Shown one piece after another: positions 11,514-23,650 of a stretch of DNA of 60,252 bases. Within the stretch, counting starts at the first letter, position 1, and every line of letters begins with the position of its first letter. Both the position numbers and the translations under genes were made by a program. The notes beneath the pieces were generated by a model. It worked only from the letters and a program-made list of their open reading frames with translations, ran no database searches and was not told the origin of the DNA. This DNA comes from Schizophyllum amplum (lineage: Eukaryota > Basidiomycota > Agaricomycetes > Agaricales > Schizophyllaceae), in contig VDMD01000132.1 of NCBI GenBank assembly GCA_007026445.1, positions 1-60,252 of the forward strand, in the 5' to 3' direction.

Positions 11514-12634
11514 TAATCTATTGCATCCATACGTATCATCCAGTACGATTCTGAGATATATCTGCCGCCTGTGTATAGCAACAAAATGTATACTACTTGG
11601 TCATGTACGTTGATCAGAGGATAGTCCTCAGCATATCAGTATTCAGGACACCCAGGTTCAGGTTGAACTTGTTACTTGACAAAATGATCATGCACGGCAC
11701 ACTCGGCCCGACGATCCGGTGCTTGTTCATGACCTTCATGAGGCTCCATCGTACAAATGCCGTCTGCACTATCGCACAGAGCCTCCGAATATACGTCGTC
11801 TATGGCGTCTCTACTAGCGTCCGACGGCCACGTTGAATGACCAGAAATCGCCCGAGCACGTTCATGGAGAACCAGGCCACGGTACTTCCATGGTCATGAT
11901 GATAGTCTTCTAAGTAGATCTGGCCGTAGCCGGGCACTGTTCTTTCACGACGAGTGACGCTGCGACTTCGGCGCCAGTGATCTTCGGCATACTAGCTCGA
12001 AGAAGAAGCATCGGAGCGCTGCAACGTCGATCTGCCAGCTATCTGAATCCATGTGTGGCCCATTGACTGACAATTTGACAGGGCACCTTCTTCGTCGCTC
12101 GTGTGCGCCACGCCCTCTCGTCCCCGTACAGCCGGCATTGACGCTGTACCGTATTGGACCATACAGAACTCGACGACGCGCGTCCCCCAAACGTAGGTCT
12201 TAGGTCGGTGCCGACCTCGCGATAGCAGCAGGCTCATCATCAAGGCGCCCACAAAGGAACATGTGAGTTGTCGTTCCATACATCTTGGGGTGACTCATGA
12301 CTGCAGTCCCCCACGCAGAAGCTATGTGCTTACCGCACGCACGATGTTTACAGCTGGCCGCGCTCGGAAACCTTAACAAGCGCCTGGCCTCTCATGAGGC
12401 GCAGACGCGGAAGCCTCATGTAGTTCGTATTCCTTGTCCAAATACGGAGGCCCTCGTGCTGACCCCTTCCTCGAAACAGGACGGACATGGGCCTGAACGC
12501 TTCAGCCTCAAGGACAGATGCATGTCGCCGGGTTGAACACGCGTAGCACCAAAAAATCGCGCAGCGGCGGTCGATAGGCGCCGACAAGTGTTGCTATAAG
12601 GCAGGCGTCTCAGTCAAGATCCCCCACAGTCACC
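11514..12634. other. Region without a recognised gene
   Basis: On the minus strand a short open stretch (about 11965 down to 11815, reading IYLEDYHHDHGSTVAWF) looks protein-like, and further minus-strand open frames lie at 11945-12279 and 12348-12587. I cannot link them into a model or recognise a family. A minus-strand gene of unknown function is possible. Confidence 0.25.
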
Positions 12635-14720
12635 ATGCCTAACCCTCCACATCCTCATACGGTACGCCGCGCATGCGCCAGCCGTCCTCTGCTGTCTCTT
12701 CGAGTGCGTCGATGCCCTCGGAAAACGGGCAGATCGCGTCGGCTAGGCTTCGTCACAGCCGGCCGTCGGATGACCGTTCGCAGACCGTCGCTCATGACAC
12801 GACCGGCCCTCAACACGCTGATCGCCGTCCTTCGAGGCTGTTTTCTAGCGGCGTTGTCGATGGTTCTCATACCACTGCTCTGGAGCGGCTCGAAATCCAG
12901 CTTCACGACGTCACCACTGCTTTTGCAACCTCAGACATCAACCATAGCGCGAACATCATGCAGACCATGGGGAAGCTCGGAGACATCATCGAAACATATG
13001 GGCGCGACAACCAGTGCGCCGACTCCTTTTTCTACTGTGGATTTGCTGATAACACTCGGCCCTGCGAGTAGTATCAACAGGAACATGGGAGATGTTATCA
13101 ACTACACGAAACGTCTGGGTTCTGCGGAGAGAGCCGCGCGAGAGCTCCTTCGTGGGCTCGATGATCTGCTGGTACCACCGATCAACTTGACTGAAGGTTC
13201 GTTCCATACACCCTCTGATCACACGCTGCTGACGATGCCAGGTGCACCTACTACCACTCCATCTAGTCCGCCAGCCATGACAGCCCAGGATACTTCCCTC
13301 CGTGTTTCTACCGATCCTCAGCCTGCGAGCGGTGCGTCATGGACTCCTAGCGCCAACAATCATGCTCACCAGGCTTACAGACACGGCTGGCAGCCAACGT
13401 AATGGACTGATGATGCCTAGCATGTACCCTAGCAGAACGGGGAGCACCTCGCGAGCGATACCTACTAAAGCTGGTACATTTTGTCTTTTCATCATCATTA
13501 TGGAAACCTGACAGCGGCTCAGCTTCTTGGCCCGCATCAAACGCTGTCTCCGCGATCCCTCCTCTGCTTGCAGCGTTCACCGATTTGGCTGTCACAGGCC
13601 AAGTATTGTACAGAGAGAGGGCGACCCTTGATGACCCCACTTCGAGGAGCGCCGCAATACGCATAGAGCGTGCGCAGGTAATCGATAGACTGATCGATAC
13701 GACTGCGTACCGTGCAGGTGAGTGCCAACAAAGCCCGTGCATTTGCGTCGTGCTCATCAACCTCAACAAGACCTCTCCAAAGACGCCCATGTCCTTCAGC
13801 TGTGTGACGAGCTTCTGCGATGCTCCAAAGAAGGTCTGTCAACTCTTCTGGATCAGGGCACGGTGCGTTGACCTGTTGATGTCGACCAAAGTGTCTTCTT
13901 TGCTGACTGGATGCGCCCCATATGCAGAACCTTTACAAGTCATCTGACGCTCTGGACATATTCCATTCCACTGTCTGTCGAAACGCAGATGCACTGTACA
14001 CGATCATGGCCGCGGCGGCCACCATCGCAAGCGCTTTCGCGCAAAACATGGAGAGCGGTACAGCCGCAATCATGATAGGCGGCGCGGGAGGAGTCCTACA
14101 GGCCGGTGTCGACTATCTAGGAAGAACAACGGTCGGTCCAAGTGCGTTGCTCGTCATGATCTATTTGGACGGCATACTTATCCCTCATTAGGTCCGACAA
14201 ACACACTGAGCGCGGTGACCAGTGCGCTTCGTACGATCGGCGACCTTAAATATGCTGCACAGCTCCTGCTGCTGTCATACGTCGAACTCGAAGAAATCAT
14301 CAGGGAAATCCTTGCTCTGCGTCAAGGCGCATTTGCCTTTCACTCGGTGGACAAAGCTCGGATCGCGCAGTTCTTTTATTCGTTCGGGCGGCATGTAAGC
14401 TAGTCTATTCCATTCATTTCTACTGCTCGTCTGACTTGCGACTCATGTTCACGTTACAGTTTGACATCATGACGGGCAAGAGCGTCGAAACGGTATGCGA
14501 GGAGGAGAGGCGCAGATTAGAGAATTCCTGTCAGATCAATCCTGGAACGATTGCTGACGTGCATCAGGTATTGCAACATTCGCTGAGATCGACACTATCC
14601 GCTGAATTTTATTGTCAGGCGACTCGTGCAAGGGACCGCTCTCAAGGGTCAGGTTTGCCAGTGTACCATCGGAATGGTACAGGTCGAGTCACAACGTCGG
14701 ATGATCTGCGCCACCGTTGA
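12635..14720 (+). CDS. Gene C: unrecognised helical protein with Gly/Ala-rich hydrophobic segment
   Basis: Several exons on the plus strand join into a mostly helical protein. The first part is Ser-rich (about 12673-12900), then LERLEIQLHDVTTAF and a helical stretch with AARELLRGLDDLL (to about 13196), with an intron at about 13198-13241. After a Pro/Ser/Thr-rich linker comes SDALDIFHSTVCRN (from about 13925), then an Ala/Gly-rich hydrophobic segment (AAAATIASAF through IMIGGAGGVLQAGV, about 14007-14110). An intron 14140-14192 leads to a long helix (LRTIGDLKYAAQLLLLSYVE), and two more introns (about 14396-14459 and 14569-14618) precede the C terminus at about 14720. Long helices flanking a glycine-rich hydrophobic hairpin recall membrane-inserting helical proteins such as the ClyA/HBL type, but I see no diagnostic motif. 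The 5' exon chain is uncertain. Confidence 0.5.
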
Positions 14721-15126
14721 TGACTATCTGCCTATTCTCATTGGTCTACTTATTTTGTTCTTCTGTCCAGCAACGTGCCACTGAGTTCGTATATGTTGGG
14801 CGTTGATGTACATATTATATTTCGCAGACAGTCTGCGTGCAGAATCTTCTACTTAGTCTTTTATCATGAAATAAGCACGTGTCAGCGGCATAACGGGTAC
14901 AGAGGAAAAGGTAAAGCAATGACATAGGCTCGCAGCTAAGGCATCGAGTATCGATGTGTTCGTCTGGGTCCTACTTTGGTCCTACTCTGGTTTTGAAGTA
15001 CTTCGGTCGGAACGACCCGAAATGCTGTGCGCGGGAGGTAATTACTTAGGCCACGTGTGATCCTTGCGCTACGCGTCTGTCTTGCACACCCATTTGAACT
15101 TTAGCATCGTCTCCATTGTTTTGAGC
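14721..15126. other. Intergenic region with family B upstream elements
   Basis: No gene is seen. Imperfect repeats of GGTCCTACTTT occur near 14967-14990. CCCGAAATGCTGTGCG (near 15015-15030), CTTGCACACC (near 15083) and GAACTTTAGC (about 15096-15105) also occur upstream of the second family B copy, on the minus strand between 59660 and 59750. They are therefore candidate shared promoter elements. Confidence 0.5.
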
Positions 15127-16000
15127 ATGGATCCCGTAATATCCCTTGACATCGAGGCAAGTCGTCCTATACGACTCATACGTGATCTAACTAAGCCACC
15201 TCCACAGGCGATGTTTCCTGAATTTGACCAAGTCAAACTGATGTCAGAAGCGGCCGCGGCCACTGACCGGCACTATTTCTCTCTTGTCCGCCTCTTATGG
15301 GATGCGTACGAGCGCCGCGACCTCCCTGATAACGTGCAGAGTGCGACGCGCCACATCGGAAACTATCTAAAACTCGCGGGAGCCCATCGAAGCGTTCAGT
15401 CAGGTTTTCCTGGCCGCTCAAAATGGCATTAGATGCTCCGACGAAGCCCTCGATGACACCCTCGTTGTGCTGAATGCTGCCTCCGATTCGGTCACCGACT
15501 TCTTCGACATCCTTTGCAAATCCGGCGCAAATGTCTTCGCATCTCTTTCAGCGCTAGAGTACGATGCACTCGCCACCTTATCCTATCCGCCCGTGATACA
15601 CTATGCCATTGTCCATGTCATCGGCGCACAGTGGACGGACAGGCAATACGCGTTAACAAAGGTCACTTCTTCGTTGAGCGTGTCGCACAGGACATAAGTC
15701 GCATCGCGTCCCTCGCCGCTGAGCTGAGGCTCGCAGTCGGACGGTTATGCGAGCGATTCAACGTCTCGAAGATGCTTGAGATACGCACGCTAGGGGATTG
15801 AACGTGCTCAAGTGTCCGAACTACTTGCCCGGACCGCCTATCACGTCTCAAAATGGGAGAGGAATATATCTTCCGAGGGAAATACATTTTGGGTTCGACG
15901 TTCCAATGCTCAAGGTACAGTGTCCCTGCTTTGATTTTGATGTTGAGCACTCATGATTCCTCAGAGAGTCATTTACAACATGACTATGAGGCCAGAATGA
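15127..16000 (+). CDS. Family B copy 1, unrecognised helical protein
   Basis: Exon 1 (15127-15156) encodes MDPVISLDIE and is followed by a GC-AG intron (GCAAGT, 15157-15207). The main exon begins AMFPEFDQVKLM and is helical throughout, with WDAYERR, VFLAAQNGIRCSDEAL, PPVIHYAIVHVIGAQWTDRQ and ISRIASLAAELRLAV. An intron starting GTACAG after MLK at about 15915 leads to a short last exon (15965-16000) ending RPE. The copy at 58761-59639 shares this exon layout, the C-terminal RPE and most of the sequence. Single-base shifts occur near 15385, 15667, 15795 and 15897, and each is repaired by comparison with the other copy. Length would be about 270 residues. No known domain is recognised. Confidence 0.6.
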
Positions 16001-16681
16001 GTGCTTGGTAATGCTGTCAGTGTACAGTATCTATGTGTCGATGTGAGCTCGCTGCTCGTCCATATACGACTGATTTTATACTTCATCTGCATCCCATGTC
16101 ACTCTTCTGGTCTATGAGAGCTTGGAGTTTATTCTTCATGGCTGGGCCATCTTACATGTCGTCTATCATGCGTTTTCCCAGCTACCTTGCACATGGTATC
16201 CCATGACCATGCGAGGTATTCCGCCACAAGTAAAGACTGATAAACATCGTGTGCACTGTTCACGTCGTGAACGCTTACCGGGCGCGAGCAGTGGCAGTTT
16301 GTCAGTGAGTCAATACAACAGCACCAAACATCGGCACATTCCGACCCATTGTATGTTCTCGTTTGCCCGTTGCACTCAAGTCAGTATCTGACTTGATCTC
16401 TTCGCACTTGTTGCTTACGATCAGCTGGAACTCGACGTAGTTCACCTGGAAACAGAACGAGAAAGTAAGAAGCGGAACATCGGCTAGCGCGTCAAAATCG
16501 GACCGGCTTCCTTCTCCAGCCGGCTCCGTTGATGCCTCATGATCAAGGTAAACACACCGTCACGCGCGCTCTGAGGCTGAGCGCTCTCGCTGGCAAATTC
16601 CTGGCTTCTCTCATCTTCAGCAGTGACACTAGCCCTTGTAATTGAGGATAGAAGCTTGAGCGACAGCCTAGCCAGAACGAC
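16001..16681. other. Spacer between family B copy 1 and acyl-CoA oxidase
   Basis: No gene is recognised. Short frames are present but show no family resemblance or splice consistency. The last 200 bases probably hold the promoter of the acyl-CoA oxidase gene. Confidence 0.4.
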
Positions 16682-19600
16682 ATGTCTGAATACGACGCGA
16701 ACGTGCAGACCGCACTGGACATGGCGGCCGCGCGAGCAGCGACCACGTTGAATATGGCAAACCTCCAGGAGTACTTACACGGTGAGTCTCGTGTAGGGGG
16801 AGATTCCGAAGCGCCTCTACTGATTATGGATCTGTAGGTAGGGCACAGAACTGGCAGCGCCGCACGGATGTTGTCCGCGTGCTGTCCGCGGACGCGGCCT
16901 TCGACAAGACGGAAGGTCAGTGGTTCATCCGCATTGAGACCTCCTGTTCACTGTAAGTACTGTTCTTTCGCTGATAGAGACAACATGACACGTGCGGAGC
17001 GCTTTATGCGCGGCCAGGCCATGACGCGTCGCCTGCACGAGCTGCAGAATGAGCTGGGGTGGACGAACGACGACATCGGACTCGCCATGTCCGTCCTTGA
17101 CTCGCCACTGCCTCTCACTCTGCACTTCCAAGGTTAGGAGACTCACTCTTGCCTTACATACCCCCACTTTTGCCCTCATTCTTTATCCGCCTTTTCTATC
17201 TATACCAATCTGACACCCGTCCTGCCTACTTTCCCCTCCTGCTGTCTTTTCCTAACTAACACCTACCCAACTAACACAATTCCACTCAGCCTTCGAGCCG
17301 ATTTTCAAGCTCCAGGCCTCACCCACCCTCCTCGCCGAATACGGTCCCCTGATTGCGACCCGCGGCATCCTCGGCTGCTACCTCCAGACCGAGCTCGCCC
17401 ACGGCACCGCCGTGCAAGCACTCGAGACGACTGCCACATACGACGCCACGACGCGCGAATTTGAGCTGCACACGCCCCCATGACAGCTGCGAAGTGGTGG
17501 ATCGGCGCCGCGGGGCGCACGGCGACGCACGGGGTCGTGCAGGCGCAGCTCGTACTGCCGGAGGGGGAGGATGGGTCCGCATCTCTTCTTTGTGCAGCTT
17601 AGGAGCTTGGAGGACCATAAACCTCTTCCGGGGATCGTACTTGGCGACCAGGGTGCGTGTGCTTGAGCGCGAGGCGATTTTTGGTTTATTCGTCGATTTT
17701 GTTTGTCTGTGTGGCGATCTCAGGCCCAAAAGCCTCGGTGGGTTCGCCGCGACGGACAACGGGTTCGTGCGCTTCGATCGCGTGCGCGTCCCGCTGAAAA
17801 ATATGCTCTCGCGTTTCGCGCGCGTCACGGAAGAGGGCGACTACGTCCGCCCACCGCATGATAAGTTGGGATATGGCGGGGTGAGTGGGCCGCGCTTGAT
17901 TTTTGGGTCCGTGTTTCATTCTATCCTTCTGTCCTTCGACTATCCTGTTGGCCTTGACTGATCGTGCATCCTTCGACTGACTTGGTTCTCCTTGTTGACT
18001 GAATGCCTTGACTCACTCCGTGTCCTGGCTGACTCTATTCCCTCGACTGACTTGCCCTAATGGACACTGTGCCTCATGACTTGTATCCTCGACTGACTGT
18101 GTCTCATGATGTGACTAACCTTGTTTCCCTTACTGACGGGGCTGCACAGATGCTGTACATCCGGTCCGGGTGAGCGAATTGCGTATGAACGATGGCTGGA
18201 GCTCACCACCGCTCAAGCATGGTGACAAGCGCAGGTTGGCATTGCAAAGGTGAGTACGCTCGGACTTTCTGCTCGGACTGTTTATACCTGATGTACATGC
18301 TCACTCGCTCACCATCTCACGCCACCGCCCAGCCTCCACCATCGCTCTCCGTTACGCCACCTGTCCGCCGACAAGGCACGCGCGGACCAGACGGCCTCGA
18401 GAGGCAGGTCATAACCTATCCATCGTGCACGGACGGCTGCTCCCCGTCCTCGCCGCGCATACGTGTTCCTTCGGTGGCAAATCCTGGTGAGAGTTCCCTC
18501 CAAGCTAAGCTTGGAAATCACTAACTGCGTCTATCTGCGCCTCCTTTCCCACGCCTTCTGGAACCTGCACACCTACTCAAACTTGCCGCCTTTCCTCTTT
18601 ATAGACAGACCTCTTCGCCACACAGCCGCGCGCCTCTCCGCCGGCGACACATCCCTCCTCGCCGAGCTGCACGCCACGACAGCCGGGCTCAAGGTGCTCA
18701 CGTCCAGTGCGAGCATCGCGGACGTGGAGACTGCGCGCCGGAGCGCCGGCGGACACGGGTTCTCCGCGGCTGCGGGGTTGGGTCGTATATATGCGGAGGT
18801 GCTGCCCAGCGCGACGTGAGTTTTTGTGTCTTGTTTCTCTACTATGCTCTGCTACACGTGTGTCTTCCTTGCTCTCTGAGTAGTCTTTTATACTCCTTTG
18901 ATTTCCTTATGCTCCAAGAGGTCTTCCCCCTTTTCTTTGCATCGTGTTTGCCTATTCTGCTCGATCTTGTTATTTCTCTCCCGCTCTCGCTCTCTGATCT
19001 ACTCAATCGTCTCACTAACACTCTTCTGATAGTTACGAGGGCGACAACTACGTGCTCGATCAGCAGGTAGTGCGCGCGGCCCTCAAGGCGTACAAGGCTC
19101 TCAATTCCAGCGCGAATGACCTGCCACCCTCGTCCGCATACTTGCAGCGCCTGATGGACGTCAACGATGGACCTCCGCGTATTAAGTTCGACTCACTGGG
19201 GCCAGACGCGGTAAAGCTGGCTCCGCCACTCGATAACGTGATCGCGCAGCTCAACGGCGTGGTCGCGCTGCTCGAATGGCGCGCTGCGTTGGTTGTGCGC
19301 GAGCTCGCGAACAATAGAAAGTCTTTGGATGTGGGCTCGGGCTTCGCGGACGCGGACGCGACCCGGGTGGCACGCGCGGTGACCGATGCATTCGTCGCGG
19401 GTCGCGTCGCGGACATGGCGCGTAACATGGAACGGGATGGCCTGCGAGCGGGGGATGCGGCAGTGGTCGAGCAGCTCCTTATGCTGGTACGTGCTGGATT
19501 TTCCCGAGTCATTGTAATTCAGGCGCTTACCCAGTCTCCTTGTAGTATCTTCTCACCTCTGCCGAGGCGGCTCTTCCGGACCTCCTGGCACATGGTCTTC

Positions 19601-20023
19601 TGTGTGGGCCCGGCGAAGTGGCCGGGCTGCGCAGGGCGATTAGTGCGCTGTGCGCGGCGCTCGTACCTCATGCGATCGGGCTGAGCGACGCGTTCGGATT
19701 CACGGACTGGGAGCTGGATAGGTGAGTGGCATATTGCTATCTCATAGCATTTGGGGGAAAATCAACTATTGCATGCCCTTGCTCATGCAAAATCTACTAG
19801 CGCGCTTGGGGTGTACGACGGCCGAGTTTACGAAGCGTTGTGGGAGCGCGCACAACGCGAGCCTTTGAACGAGAAGGAGGTAACGGATGCGTACGAGGTC
19901 AGGTTTGGAAGGCTATGCACACCATGAATCTTTTGACTGACATCGCTACTACAGGAATCAATCAAGTGGGTCCTGCAGAACGGGCAGCGGCGCGCGGCGA
20001 TGCATGCGGCAGCGAAGCTTTGA
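16682..20023 (+). CDS. Acyl-CoA oxidase, peroxisomal
   Basis: Acyl-CoA oxidase is the FAD enzyme that makes trans-2-enoyl-CoA and hydrogen peroxide in the first step of peroxisomal beta-oxidation. The start is MSEYDANVQ at 16682. Domain order is an N-terminal helical part (RAERFMRGQ), the FAD/substrate core with [12 protein letters not shown] (an oxidase hallmark), [14 protein letters not shown] and [14 protein letters not shown], the segment containing STIALRYAT, then [10 protein letters not shown] and [18 protein letters not shown], and a C-terminal helical domain from about 19030. The last residues are AKL, a type 1 peroxisomal targeting signal, which fixes the stop at 20021-20023. Introns include 16782-16837, about 17131-17289, 17654-17723, 17881-18150 and 18832-19032. 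Extra bases near 17480 and 17570 and shifts near 18360-18440 break the frame. The enzyme may be intact if these are consensus errors. Confidence 0.88.
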
Positions 20024-21457
20024 TCAGTGGACTTGCACAAGAGGCCAGCGAGAATTATGTCGAGGACCAGAAGTGTTGCTTGATGAAATCGAGAAGTACA
20101 TCATGGTGCTCGAATACTAACTCTGAGTCTGACTTGAGTGCGACTGGAGTCTGGAATGCGACAAATGTTGACTCAGCGTGACGTCGGAGGATGCCGATAT
20201 TTGTCGTTGTGATTTTCGGAGGACTCAATCCCGGTTATAGCCGCGGAATCAGATTATCTTGTTGCTTCTAACCTTCATCAGACAGGACTTGTCCTGTCTG
20301 TATGTGCTCCTGCTCTGCGTCGCCCATGTCTCCCAGTACGAGTCAGCGATCCGCGCACAGGCGGCTGGGTCGGAACCTTCTTTACGCTTGGTGGCTTCAT
20401 CCCCTGTATCGGTCCTTCCCTGTGCTGTATATACTGGCTCCCGAGGGCGGTCTACAGCCTGCGCTGCTACGATGCCAGACCGTCGACGATCCGCGCTGGG
20501 CAACGCCTGCGTGAGGACTCGGGAGTTCCAGCTTGTGCGTGCGCTCCTTGCACAGAGACCTTCGGGTGTGTTCGCGCCGAGGGCGGGTGGCTGCTGGCGC
20601 TCCTCGTGGCGTACAATAGCAGTCCGCTCCGAAGCGACCCTCCGGCCGGACGAGAGTAATATCGTTGCTGCCGCGACTCGTTGGACTCTTAGCATTGATT
20701 TGCGGAGGGCGACGTACAGTCGATCGGACAGCCACGCCACGCATCACTGCGTCGCCGAGGCTCACGGGTGCGTTACGACGCGCTCGCCGGTCGTCGCAGG
20801 GCACGGCTGTCTGTAGTCGAGGGCCGGCCTCGAGCTGGATCCCTAATGTTGGTGATGGTCCCCGACCGTACGGGCCGCATTGCGCGGTACCAGCGGTCGC
20901 GACGCTTGCGTCGCCACAGTCTCTCCTCTCTGGGCTGCATGATGACGGCAGAGAGGTGTAGCATACCTTCCGAGGCGCCTGCTGTTGCGGGTGCTCACGG
21001 ATGGTGAGCGGGCGGTGGAGAGACGGTGCACCCCTCCGCTGGACCCCAATCAGGATCTGCATCGCAGGACTGATTAAGGCCAGCGTGATGTCACCGCAGT
21101 ATCTGTCGTCCGTGGGGACACCTCGACTCTACGGCGACATTGGGCTTCAACTACGAAGTCGTCTTTACGGTTTCATGAAGTCCACCCAACTCCACGCCTA
21201 TGCAGGAGCTATCTGCGCGGCTCTGCAGCCGCCAATTTTTGGATTGCCCTTCGGGGTTGTACCCACTTTCACATTGTAGATCGTAATTTATGAGTTTGAC
21301 AACATCGATGGCGTTCTGTGCAGTCCTTCATCTCGTTATTGGGTATTGGTGCTCCTGATTTGTTTGCATAAAGCTACACTACTGGTACTGAATGACACCA
21401 CATCTCGATCGTACCGAGCAGCGCCAGGCTGCATAAGTCTCAACGTCCATAATCTGA
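20024..21457. other. Region without a recognised gene
   Basis: Two open stretches deserve mention. On the plus strand, about 20365-20620 reads FTLGGFIPCIGPSLCC and then a Cys-rich patch (ACACAPC), which could be part of a small Cys-rich membrane protein. On the minus strand, about 20400-21060 is also open but looks like a shadow of GC-rich sequence. A perfect short palindrome AGGACTTGTCCT lies near 20285. I cannot support a gene model. Confidence 0.25.
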
Positions 21458-23366
21458 CTATCGTAACTCCCCAGCCTCCACACTCGAGCTGATCCGCCTA
21501 CGCTGCGCCCGTTCAACAAGCCTCTGGCGAGCAAACTCCTCTCCCCGACTGAGCTTGCTCATGGACGACGCCACCGAGGACACCCGCGACGGTATCGCCA
21601 GCGTGTCCCTCCTCGAAGGCACGGCCAGTGAGCCCATGCGTGAAACCGGCGCCACCCGCGTATCCGCCACCGCCGCCGGAGCAGGCATCGTCAGCATGTC
21701 CATCGTCTCCATCCCCTCCGGCATCATCAACATCCCATCCGGCATCGTCAGCGTACGCGGTACTGGCGGCGCGCCGCCCTCGAACCCGCGCGTCGCTGGA
21801 TTCGGCGAGAACGCATGGTCGAAGCCCTTGTACGAGTCCAACGCGGGGATTGCAGATGACGTCGATGTCCTGGAGAAGGCCGGCGCGGCAAAGGAGGTCG
21901 TCGTGAAGCTCTTCGCAGACGGCGCAAAACTCTTCGCAGATATCGTGCTCTCGCGGGACACCGCCAACCCGACGAGGTCGCCGCCCACATACTCCACGTA
22001 ACCACCTTGCTCCAAATCAGCTGCTCGGCGCCGACGCACGCTTCCACGCCCGACGCGCGTGCTGGCGCGCGCTGGCGGACCTCCCGCTGTCAGATTATCC
22101 GCAGGGGCGAGCGTTGTCGGAAGAGCATACGAGAACGCGTTCGCGACCGACTGCCGGAACGTTGCCGTCCAGTCAGAGGGTGGAGCTGTCGTCGAGGATG
22201 GGGGAGCTGTCGCGGAGGCAGGGTTGTCGCAGAGGCAGAGGAGGCTGTTGCTGAGGGATCACCAAATGTATCAAGCTGTTCACCCTGTTCACCCTGATCC
22301 TGCGCCTTCCACCGCCCGCGCAACCGCGCCGACAGCGACGGGCGGAGCTGCGCCGCGCCCACGGCACCTCCAGTCCGCCGTCTTCCACCGACATGTACCG
22401 CGGGGCAAACTGCGCTCGCGGCGTGCCCATCGTCTCCTCGAAGACCCCCATCCCGTGCTCATTCGGCATAGGCGAAGGCACGCCAGAGGAGGGAACCGAG
22501 TGGTTGTCGCCTGGGTTCATGTTCGTTATCTGAAGCGGGCGGGCCCCCATGTGGTCGCGGCTGTCCATCGTCGACGGGAGGTGCGCGAGCTGGGGCGGGA
22601 TCGCCGTGTTTGTGCTGTAGTCGAAGGCAGCGCCGGAACTGCCGAAGGCGTATCCAGTAGTCTTCTCGTCGGTCGCACCGTGCTTGCCGGAATCGTCGGT
22701 CCAGGGGAAGTTCAAACTGGCGGCGTAGCGGCGGCGGCGGCGAGACACCGAGCGTATACGAACGAGCCACGCAATGAGAGCAGCAATGACGGCAACGGCG
22801 ACGATACCGATGAGAACTAGGCCGATGTAGAAGGGCGGGCCGTGGTTTGTTTGTGTGGAAGAGAGAACAGCGGTAGGCGAGGAGGGAAGCGTCGAGGAGC
22901 TAGACGTAGCAGAGCTGCTGGACGTTGACGCGTCGCTGAGAGTTGAGGCTAGGCTATCAAGGATGGTAGACGAGGAGGTCGGCGAGGGGCTTGCGGAGGT
23001 GCTGGAGACGGTAATCGACGCGGATGTAGAGGTCGCGGTGGTGTCCGTCGCCGCCGACGAGGATATAGCAGTAGTAGTCGCCTGGGTAGATGAGTCTACA
23101 CTTGCAGATGGTGCCTGCGACTCGCTAGCCTGAGTGTTCGACGTGACCTGGGCGATCTGGATCGTCGGCGCTGATCGTGTGGGTTCCAGAGTAAAGGGAG
23201 CGGCGGAGGAGGCGTCCTGCGCGACTACCGGATGTTGTGCATTGTTGTCAAGAGCAAAGGGGACTTGCTGTGGCGATTGACTGTCGTCGTTGGGACTTGG
23301 CGAGCTGACATCCGGACCAGCAAGAAGAGCGATGCCGCCAGAAGGTCCCAAGACCAGATTATTCAT
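21458..23366 (-). CDS. Ser/Thr-rich single-pass membrane protein (Mid2/Skg6/Axl2-like layout)
   Basis: The proposed start is MNNLVLGPS at 23366. Residues 60-175 are very rich in Ser and Thr, as in heavily O-mannosylated fungal wall sensors. A transmembrane helix follows at about residues 179-202 (IGLVLIGIVAVAVIAALIAW), immediately followed by RSVSRRRRRY, which fits an outside N terminus and a cytoplasmic tail. The tail has Pro/Ser-rich parts (SVPSSGVPSPMPNEHG) and a C-terminal region rich in MPDGM/MPEGM repeats before the TAG at 21458-21460. No signal peptide is visible at the proposed start, so a start further upstream or a signal-anchor topology is possible. Between about 22340 and 22150 the frame changes at least twice, from errors, decay or an unmodelled intron. 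Membership of a named family is inferred from layout only. Confidence 0.6.
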
Positions 23367-23650
23367 GGGCGTTAAGCGAAAGGAGAGGATAGTTTGATAT
23401 TTCGTGAGGCAAAGACGACCGCGAGGTGAATTAAAAGACCAGCTGAGCTCGACCGGCGAGAAGAAGATGGAAGACGAGAACAAGGCGCGAATGATGTCGC
23501 CGTGGCCCGTCGCCGTGCTGATTGGCACAAACAAAGGGCACTGCCACCGGCCCGAAGGCCGGTTCAGCGCTTCTTTGTTCATTTCCGTTTATCATCTTGA
23601 AGTTGAGCGTTGAGCGGCAACCTTTCGGAGCCATCGAATGAGCACTGACA

